From Symbiodinium natans (lineage: Eukaryota; Sar; Dinophyceae; Suessiales; Symbiodiniaceae): 64,000 bases of DNA. The first letter of the stretch is position 1. Each line of letters begins with the position of its first letter. Positions 55,540-64,000 of this stretch are shown here, in pieces. The DNA lies in assembly GCA_905221605.1 (NCBI GenBank), contig CAJNDS010002230.1, positions 491,501 to 555,500 of the forward strand, in the 5' to 3' direction. Below the pieces are notes generated by a model, which saw only the letters and a list, made by a program, of their open reading frames with translations, had not been told where the DNA came from and did not search any database. A program made the position numbers and the translations under genes.

Positions 55540-56280
55540 CCACCCCCCCCAAAAAAAAAAAAAAAAAACAAAAAATAAAAATAAAATAGATAACAGAATA
55601 ATAATAATACAAAAACACATATACATATATATATATATGTATATAAAGAAGAAAACACAAGAAAGAATCGATAATTAAGATTCTGCCTTGTATGGGGAAC
55701 ATATAGGGATCATTATATTCTTCTTTTTCTTTGTGGGGGGGGCTCTTCAGCAAACACTGGTTTAAGGCCTTCAACCTCAGAACGACTGAGCCAAGTACCA
55801 TCATATCATCCTCGTCGCCGGCTGCGGTAATTCATGGCTTGATCGAGTGTCCGAGAGAGCCATGCGAAAAACACGTCTTGGGGGGGGGTTGTAGCTTCCA
55901 AAGGTTTGGGGTGTCAAAGCTCGAGGGCCTCCACTTATGTCTTTACAGGGGCTGTATGGGCATATTCTGCTACGGGCACTACATGGGGGCTCCTTCCTCG
56001 AATTTCCAAACCCTAAACCCTAAACCCCTAAACTCTCAAGCCTTATGTGCTTCGGGAGAACTGGGGAGGACGTCTTCATTTGCCTACTCTTGAGGGGGGA
56101 TACCTATCTAGGGTTTACAACATGTTGCGATGTACTGATTCGGGCGATTCGGGGGAGGGGGGGGGGGGGGGGGGGTGGGTGGCTTAAATAGGGTCTATTT
56201 GGAAGCTGAGACTCGGGTTTTTAGACTAACCAATGCGTCTCCACGAGAGTATTCTTGGAAGCTGAGAGTGGTGTTTTTGT
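55540..56280. other. low-complexity A/T tracts then unique sequence; no gene recognised
   Basis: A-rich tract 55550-55650, TA run near 55625, then unique sequence to a G tract at 56155-56175. The frame 55731-56093 plus has no recognised domain. Confidence 0.35.
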
Positions 56281-56339
56281 GTGGTAGATACAAAGGAAAG
56301 GGCATAAGAAAGTAGCGAAAGGAGCTCCTCAATTCCCTT

Positions 56340-59300
56340 CCTTATCTCCTATGCTCTTTTCTGTATTCATTGCAACAGGAGAATACAGGAAAAGGGCCTC
56401 CATTCCCCTCTTGTTCTTCCTTTCTTGTGTTTTTGTCATTTAAAGGGGAACAGGAGAAGAGAAGGGAAAGAGAAGGAGAGAGGAGAGATAAAAGGAAGAC
56501 AATTTTAATGGGAAGAGCCAAGAAAAGAATAGAAAAGAGAGATGAACAAAGAAGATGGAGAGACAAAACAAGGCGCAAAGAAAATGGCACTCTTCTTTAT
56601 CTATCCTCTCTCCCTTCTCTCTCCCTTCCCTCTTTCTTTTCGAAACAGAAAAACGAAAAAGGAAGAACTTGAAAAGGAGAAGGGTAAGGAAAAGAGCAGA
56701 AGAGACAGGCCGAAAAGAGGGATATGATGAAGTATGGGCAAGGTCCACGCGCAAGGAGTCACTCTCTGCTTACCCTTCCACTGCTTTATCATACAAGTTC
56801 CTTTCTTGTGTTATATTAGTTAAAAGGTAACAGAAGGAGAGAAGGGCAAGGGAAGTGAGAGAGGAGAGACAACAAGGAGGCCATTTGAATTTTCTGGAGG
56901 GGTACTGAAAAGAAGAGAAGACACAATAAACAAGGAGACGGATAGCACTCTTCTTTATCTATCATCTGTCCCTTCCTTGTCTCTCGCTTTTCCCTCTATA
57001 ATTAAAAAAATAGGTGCCCTCTCTCCTCTTCAGGAAGCCCCCTTGCCCTTATTTTGCTAGCTTTCTGAAACGACAAGGAAAACAATACATAGAAAGAGAG
57101 GAAAGGGAATGAAACAATAGGCAGTGGAGCTCTTCAGTGTCTTTACCTATCTCTTTTCTTCTTTTTCTTTTTAATTCAATAAGGAAAAGAAGCTTCCTTT
57201 GGTGTGATTTTGAGATTCAAAAGAGAACAAGAGAAGAGAAGGGAGAGAGAAAGGAGAGAGGAGAGATCAAAAGGAAACAATTTTCATGGGAAGAGCAATG
57301 AAAATCATGGAAGAGAAATGAAGACAGGAGAGGGAGGTGCAAAATCAGGCAAAGAGAAGATGGTGCTCGTTTTCTTCTTTCCTCTCTTTCTTATCTTTCC
57401 CTTTTAAATAAAAAACAAAAGGAAGAACAATGAACATGTAAAGGAACCCATTTTCTTTTTCCGTTTGGGAACAAGGAAAAGAACAGAGGCGATAGGGCGA
57501 GAGGAGGGATTTGCTGCAGCGTGGGGAGGGTCTACGGACAAGGAGCCAACCCCGCTCACTTTCCCCATCCATTGGAAAAGAAAGGAACATGGCCTCCATT
57601 CCCCTCTTGTTCTTCCTTTCTTGCGTTTTTGTCATTTAAAGGGGAACAGGAGAAGAGAAGGGAGAGAGAAGGAGAGAGGAGAGACAAAAGGATTGCATTG
57701 TTAATGGGAAGAGCAAAGAAAAGAATAGAAGAGAGATGAATAGAGAAGAGGGAGAGACAAAACAAGGCGCAGAGAAGATGGCACTCACTCTTTATCTATC
57801 CTCTCTTCCTTATCTCTCCCTGCCATCTTTCTTTTCGAAATAAGAAAACAAAAAGGAAGAACTATGAGAAGGAGAAGGGTAAGGAAAGGAACAGAAGAGA
57901 TAGGCCGAGAGGAGGGGTATGATGAAGTATGGACCGGTCCACGCGCCAGGAGTCACCCTCTGCTTACCCTTCCACTGCCTTATCATACAAGTTCCTTTCT
58001 TGTGGTTTATCAGTCAGAAGGAAACAGAAGGAGAGAAGGGAAAGGGAAGTGAGAGGAGATAACAAGGATGCCATTTTTCTGGAAGCGCAACTGTACCGGA
58101 ATGTGGCCACAACAAGCAGGCCAGGGAGGCTCAGGCGGGGCAAGTCTCTCCCTAATTAGAAAAAATCAACCTTGCTATTCACAGGTAGGCGCCCTTCTTC
58201 CTCTTCAGGAAATCGCCTTTCCCTTATTTTGTTATTTTGCTTTTTGAAGCGAATAAGAAAAACAACAAAAAAGAAGAGAGGACAGGGAATGACTAGGTAA
58301 AGAGAGGAGCTTTTCAATTTCCTCCCTATCTCTTATGTTACTTTTCCTTCTTGGGCGGGTGTCCTTTTTTCTTCCTTGAAGATGCAGAAAACTATCAAAA
58401 AGGACACCCGTTCCATCGCCCACAATTCCCTTCCTTATCTCCTATGCTCTTTTCCTTATTCATTGCAACAGGAGAATTCAGGAAAAGGGCCTCCATTCCT
58501 CTCTTGTTCTTCCTTTCTCGTGTTTTTGTCATTTAAAGGGGAACAGGAGAAGAGAAGGGAAAGAGAAGGAGAGAGGAGAGATAAAAGGAACACAATTCTA
58601 ATGGGAAGAGCCAAGAAAAGAATAGAAAAGAGAGATGAACAAAGAAGATGGAGAGACAAAACAAGGCGCAAAGAAAATGGCACTCTTCTTTATCTATCCT
58701 CTCTCCCTTCTCTCTCCCTTCCCTCTTTCTTTTCGAAACAGAAAAACGAAAAAGGAAGAACTTGAAAAGGAGAAGGGTAAGGAAAAGAGCAGAAGAGACA
58801 GGCCGAAAAGAGGAATATGATGAACTGAAAAGAAGAGAAGACACAAGAAACAAGGAGACGGATAGCACTCTTCTTTATCTATCATCTGTCCCTTCCTTGT
58901 CTCTCGCTTTTCCCTCTATAATTAAAAAATAGGTGCCCTCTCTCCTCTTCAGGAAGCCCCCTTGCCCTTATTTTGCTAGCTTTCTGAAACGACAAGGAAA
59001 ACAATACATAGAAAGAGAGGAAAAGGAATGAAACAATAGGCAGTGGAGCTCTTCAGTGTCTTTACCTATCTCTTTTCTTCTTTTTCTTTTTCATTCAATA
59101 AGGAAAAGAAGCTTCCTTTGGTGTGATTTTGAGATTCAAAAGAGAACAAGAGAAGAGAAGGGAGAGAGAAAGGAGAGAGGAGAGATCAAAAGGAAACAAT
59201 TTTCATGGGAAGAGCAATGAAAATCATGGAAGAGAAATGAAGACAGGAGAGGGAGGTGCAAAATCAGGCAAAGAGAAGATGGTGCTCGTTTTCTTCTTTC

Positions 59301-61082
59301 CTCTCTTTCTTATCTTTCCCTTTTAAATAAAAACAAAAGGAAGAACAATGAACATGTAAAGGAACCCATTTTCTTTTTCCGTTTGGGAACAAGGAAAAGA
59401 ACAGAGGCGATAGGGCGAGAGGAGGGATTTGCTGCAGCGTGGGGAGGGTCTACGGACAAGGAGCCAACCCCGCTCACTTTCCCCATCCATTGGAAAAGAA
59501 AGGAACATGGCCTCCATTCCCCTCTTGTTCTTCCTTTCTTGCGTTTTTGTCATTTAAAGGGGAACAGGAGAAGAGAAGGGAGAGAGAAGGAGAGAGGAGA
59601 GACAAAAGGATTGCATTGTTAATGGGAAGAGCAAAGAAAAGAATAGAAGAGAGATGAATAGAGAAGAGGGAGAGACAAAACAAGGCGCAGAGAAGATGGC
59701 ACTCACTCTTTATCTATCCTCTCTTCCTTATCTCTCCCTGCCATCTTTCTTTTCGAAATAAGAAAACAAAAAAGGAAGAACTATGAGAAGGAGAAGGGTA
59801 AGGAAAAGAACAGAAGAGATAGGCCGAGAGGAGGGGTATGATGAAGTATGGACCGGTCCACGCGCCAGGAGTCACCCTCTGCTTACCCTTCCACTGCCTT
59901 ATCATACAAGTTCCTTTCTTGTGGTTTATCAGTCAGAAGGAAACAGAAGGAGAGAAGGGAAAGGGAAGTGAGAGGAGATAACAAGGATGCCATTTTTCTG
60001 GAAGCGCAACTGTACCGGAATGTGGCCACAACAAGCAGGCCAGGGAGGCTCAGGCGGGGCAAGTCTCTCCCTAATTAGAAAAAATCAACCTTGCTATTCA
60101 CAGGTAGGCGCCCTTCTTCCTCTTCAGGAAATCGCCTTTCCCTTATTTTGTTATTTTGCTTCTTGAAGCGAATAAGAAAAACAACAAATAAGAAGAGAGG
60201 ACAGGGAATGACTAGGTAAAGAGAGGAGCTTTTCAATTTCCTCCCTATCTCTTATGTTACTTTTCCTTCTTGGGCGGGTGTCCTTTTTTCTTCCTTGAAG
60301 ATGCAGAAAACTATCAAAAAGGACACCCGTTCCATCGCCCACAATTCCCTTCCTTATCTCCTATGCTCTTTTCCTTATTCATTGCAACAGGAGAATTCAG
60401 GAAAAGGGCCTCCATTCCTCTCTTGTTCTTCCTTTCTCGTGTTTTTGTCATTTAAAGGGGAACAGGAGAAGAGAAGGGAAAGAGAAGGAGAGAGGAGAGA
60501 TAAAAGGAACACAATTCTAATGGGAAGAGCCAAGAAAAGAATAGAAAAGAGAGATGAACAAAGAAGATGGAGAGACAAAACAAGGCGCAAAGAAAATGGC
60601 ACTCTTCTTTATCTATCCTCTCTCCCTTCTCTCTCCCTTCCCTCTTTCTTTTCGAAACAGAAAAACGAAAAAGGAAGAACTTGAAAAGGAGAAGGGTAAG
60701 GAAAAGAGCAGAAGAGACAGGCCGAAAAGAGGAATATGATGAACTGAAAAGAAGAGAAGACACAAGAAACAAGGAGACGGATAGCACTCTTCTTTATCTA
60801 TCATCTGTCCCTTCCTTGTCTCTCGCTTTTCCCTCTATAATTAAAAAAATAGGTGCCCTCTCTCCTCTTCAGGAAGCCCCCTTGCCCTTATTTTGCTAGC
60901 TTTCTGAAACGACAAGGAAAACAACACATAGAAAGAGAGGAAAAGGAATGAAACAATAGGCAGTGGAGCTCTTCAGTGTCTTTACCTATCTCTTTTCTTC
61001 TTTTTCTTTTTCATTCAATAAGGAAAAGAAGCTTCCTTTGGTGTGATTTGAGATTTAAAAGAGAACAAGAGAAGAGAAGGGA
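56340..61082. repeat. 1.9-kb tandem repeat, purine/pyrimidine-rich, about 2.5 copies
   Basis: Period 1,918-1,919 bp between copies (57204/59123, 57465/59383, 58232/60151, 58635/60554). The first copy has 174 extra bases (56542 versus 58635 is 2,093). The plus strand is dominated by GGAGAGAAGG-type purine runs alternating with CTTTCTTTTC pyrimidine runs. A shorter module (CCTCTTGTTCTTCCTTTCTT ... AGGAGAAGAGAAGG) recurs at 56400, 57600 and 58500, so the unit arose from older internal duplication. Short frames recur identically in each copy but are low-complexity Lys/Arg/Glu or Phe/Leu/Ser and are not called. Confidence 0.92.
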
Positions 61083-61660
61083 GACCCGGGCTCGTAATTT
61101 AGTATTGAGGGGGAGGCCCGGGCTCGTGATTTAGTATCGGGGAATTTAAAAAATCAATTTCATTTCAATGTCCAGGGGCCCGATTTGGCCAAATTTTGCC
61201 GGGCAAAATTTGGCCAAATCGAGCCGCGCATTTCTCATCGCGTACGACGAGCAGCCCGATTTGGCCAAATTTTGCCCGCAGACTGCCCGGCCAAGTTTGG
61301 CCAAATCGAGCCGCGATAGTTTAAATAATTTCGGGCCTCCAGAAAGGCGCGGCTCGATTTGGCCAAATTTTGCCGGGCAGCCTCCGGGCAAAATTTGGCC
61401 AAATCGGGCTGCCCTTCGTATGCGATGAGAAATGCGCGGCTCGATTTGGCCAAATCTTGCCCGGAGGCTGCCCGGCAAAATTTGGCCAAATCGAGCCGCG
61501 CCTTTCTGGAGGCCCGAAATTATTTAAACTATCGCGGCTCGATTTGGCCAAATTTTGCCGGGCAGCCTCCGGGCACTTTTGGCCCCCCCCCTTTTCGGAT
61601 TTAAATTATTTAAATGATTTAAACTATTTAATTCCAGGGTGGAATTAAATAATTTTAATA
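61083..61660. repeat. module of alternating TTTGGCCAAA inverted repeats, copy 1
   Basis: GATTTGGCCAAATTTTGCC and its complement occur about ten times in both orientations, with paired spacers (CGCGCATTTCTCATCGCGTA; TTTCGGGCCTCCAGAAAGGC) also found inverted. Several nested hairpins are possible. The first part recurs at 61875. Confidence 0.88.
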
Positions 61661-61874
61661 ATTTAAAGCCCCCTTGCCCTTATTTTGCTAGCTTTCTGAA
61701 ACGACAAGGACAACAACACATAGAAAGAGAGGAAAGGAATGAAACAATAGGCAGTGGAGCTCTTCAGTGTCTTTACCTATCTCTTTTCTTCTTTTTCTTT
61801 TTCATTCAATAAGGAAAAGAAGCTTCCTTTGGTGTGATTTTGAGATTTAAAAGAGAACAAGAGAAGAGAAGGGA
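61660..61874. repeat. partial copy of the 1.9-kb repeat
   Basis: CCCCCTTGCCCTTATTTTGC through AAGAGAAGGGAGACCC repeats 60885-61085, so the junction with the palindromic module was duplicated as a unit of about 790 bp. Confidence 0.88.
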
Positions 61875-62200
61875 GACCCGGGCTCGTAATTTAGTATTGA
61901 GGGGGAGGCCCGGGCTCGTGATTTAGTATCGGGGAATTTAAAAAATCAATTTCATTTCAATGTCCAGGGGCCCGATTTGGCCAAATTTTGCCGGGCAAAA
62001 TTTGGCCAAATCGAGCCGCGCATTTCTCATCGCGTACGACGAGCAGCCCGATTTGGCCAAATTTTGCCCGCAGACTGCCCGGCAAAATTTGGCCAAATCG
62101 AGCCGCGATAGTTTAAATAATTTCGGGCCTCCAGAAAGGCGCGGCTCGATTTGGCCAAATTTTGCCGGGCAGCCTCCGGGCAAAATTTGGCATCCCCTCC
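61875..62200. repeat. module of alternating TTTGGCCAAA inverted repeats, copy 2 (shorter)
   Basis: Matches 61083 onward and breaks off after CTCCGGGCAAAATTTGG, entering AT-rich repeat. Confidence 0.88.
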
Positions 62201-64000
62201 CCTTTTCGGATTTAAATTATTTAAATTATTTAAATTATGTAAATTATTTAATATTTTAAATTATTTAATTCCAGGGGGGGAATTAAATAATTTAAATAAT
62301 TTAAATCTGAAGCGGGGGTTCGGATTTAAAATATTTAAATTATTTAATTCCACCCCCGGAATTAAATAATTTAAACAATTTAAATAATTTAAATAATTTA
62401 AATAATTTAAATCCGAAAAGGGGGGGGGGCCAGGCCCCACCAGGCCCCCTCCCCCTCCCAGAACTAAATATTTTAAATAATTTAAATCCGAAAGGGGTGT
62501 TCAGGATTTACATTATTTAAATTATTTACTTCTGGGAGGGGGAGGGGGCCCGGTGGGGCCTGCCCCCCCCCCCTTTTCGGATTTAAATTATTTAAATCAT
62601 TAAAAATTATAAATTATTTAAATTATTTAAATTATAAATTATTTAAATTATTTAAATTATTCAAATTATTTAAATTATTTAATTCCAGGGGGGGAATTAA
62701 ATAATTTAAGTAATTTAAATCTGAAAGGGGGGGTTCGGATTTAAATTATTTAAATTATTTAATTCCCCCCCCCGGAATTAAATAATTTAAATAATTTAAA
62801 TAATTTAAATAATTTAAATATTTAAATAATTTAAACCCGAAAAGGGGGGGGGGCCAGGCCCCACCAGGCCCCCTCCCCTCCCAGAATGAAATAATTTAAA
62901 TAATTTAAATCCGAAAGGGGTGTTCAGGATTTAAATTATTTAAATTATTTAATTCTGGGAGGGGGAGGGGGCCCGGTGGGGCCTGGCCCCCCCCCTTTTC
63001 GGATTTAAATTATTTAAATTATTTTAAATTATTTAAATTATTTAAATTATTTAAATTATTTAAATTATTTAAATTATTTGATTCCAGGGGGGTGAATTAA
63101 ATAATTTAAATGATGTAAATCTGAAAGGGGGGGTTCGGATTTAAATTATTTAAATTATTTAATTCCCCCCCCCCCCCGGAATTAAATAATTTAAAAAATT
63201 TTAAATAATTTAAATCCGAAAGGGGAGGCGCGCCAGGCCCCACCAGGCCCCCTCCCCCTCCCAGAATTAAATAATTTAAATAATTTAAATCCGAAAGGGG
63301 TGTTCAGGATTTAAATTATTTAAATTATTTAATCCTGGGAGGGGGAGGGGGCCCGGTGGGGCCTGGCCCCCCCCCTTTTCGGATTTAAATTATTTAAATT
63401 ATGTAAATTATTTAAATTCTTTAAGTTATTTAAATTATTTAATTCCAGGGAGGGAATTAAACATTTTAAATAATTTAAATCTGAAAGGGGGGTTCGGATT
63501 TAAATTATTTAAATTATTTAATTCCCCCCCCCGGAATTAAATAATTTAAATAATTTAAATAATTTAAATAATTAAATAAATTAAATAATTTAAATAATTT
63601 AAATCCGAAAAGGGAGGGGGGGCCAGGCCCCACCAGGCCCCCTCCCCCTCCCAGAATTAAATAATTTAAATAATTTAAATCCGAAAGGGGTGTTCAGGAT
63701 TTAAATTATTTAAATTATTTAATTCTGGGAGGGGGAGGGGGCCTGGTGGGGCCTGGCCCCCCCCCTTTTCGGATTTAAATTATCTAAATTATCTAAATTA
63801 TTTAAATTATTTAAATTATTTAAATTATTTAAATTATTTAAATTATTTAAATTATTTAAATTATTTAAATTATTTAAATTATTTAAATTATTTAAATTAT
63901 TTAATTCCAGGGGGTGGAATTAAATAATTTGAATACTTTAAATCTGAAAGGGGGGGTTCGGATTGAACTTATTTACATTATTTAATTCCCCCCCCCCGAA
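62200..64000. repeat. AT-rich/GC-block higher-order inverted repeat, runs off the window
   Basis: AATTATTTAA units in both senses, separated by GC-rich blocks GCCAGGCCCCACCAGGCCCC and their complements GGGGCCCGGTGGGGCCTGGC. The GC block recurs at about 62430, 62854, 63233 and 63623 (spacing 424, 379, 390). Each period contains its own inverted complement, so hairpins can form at several scales. No genes. Confidence 0.92.

Noticed and set aside
56370-60899. Many repeated 60-130-codon frames in the 1.9-kb repeat
   Set aside because: Low-complexity Lys/Arg/Glu and complementary Phe/Leu/Ser products of purine/pyrimidine tracts, present on both strands and in several frames.
61146-62369. Overlapping frames with LAKFCRAASGQNLAKS repeats
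   Set aside because: They arise from the TTTGGCCAAA inverted modules, open on both strands because of palindromy.

Overview
The window looks like nuclear DNA of a dinoflagellate (most like a Symbiodiniaceae/Suessiales-type genome, by inference). Four observations point there. Dozens of interstitial plant/dinoflagellate-type telomere-like arrays (TTTAGGG/CCCTAAA and variants) lie in both orientations. A plus-strand gene can be read only as micro-exons whose introns start with GT, GC or GA and end in AG followed by G, a splice pattern known from dinoflagellates. There is a 10.35-kb intact Ty1/copia-like LTR retrotransposon of an unusual build. There is also a tRNA-like SINE head. No bacterial genes, rRNA genes or CRISPR arrays were seen.

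Layout. 1-25.7 kb: a split plus-strand gene for a PRP43/DHX15-like DEAH-box RNA helicase. Nineteen short exons (14-80 nt, about 750 nt in all, one of them doubtful) are spread over 25 kb. They run from just after motif Ia to just before motif VI. The introns are filled with telomere-like arrays, minisatellites, MITE-like hairpins and gene fragments. The largest candidate intron region (4.1-13.1 kb) holds an ASCH-like pseudogene (6.8-7.1 kb) and three exons of a discoidin (F5/8 type C)-like gene (8.3-9.2 kb). 25.7-40.6 kb: more variant arrays, including a 600-bp CCCTTGAA array, several short segmental duplications, a 185-206-bp tandem repeat, a tRNA-like SINE head and stretches of unrecognised unique sequence.

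40,632-50,983: a complete copia-like element on the minus strand. It has two 300-bp LTRs that look identical, a 5-bp target duplication (GGGGT), a purine tract and one uninterrupted 3,158-codon frame. Domain order is Gag with CCCH and CCHC zinc fingers, aspartic protease, a C5-cytosine-methyltransferase-like domain, DD35E integrase split by an acidic insertion, a TET/JBP-like 2-oxoglutarate dioxygenase-like domain, reverse transcriptase, RNase H, a Pro/Ser minisatellite tail and two hydrophobic segments. It sits inside a TTTAGGGGG array.

51-56.3 kb: degenerate telomere-like sequence, one more MITE copy and AT microsatellites. 56.3-61.1 kb: a strand-asymmetric purine/pyrimidine-rich block of about 2.5 tandem copies of a 1.9-kb unit. 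61.1-62.2 kb: two copies of a module of alternating TTTGGCCAAA inverted repeats. 62.2-64 kb: an AATTTAAATT-rich higher-order repeat punctuated by GC-rich inverted blocks, running off the window end.

The most notable object is the retrotransposon, because one polyprotein appears to carry both a DNA-methylating-type and a methylcytosine-oxidising-type domain. The second is the helicase gene whose introns are made largely of telomere-like repeat. All domain calls rest on motif reading by eye; no database search was possible.
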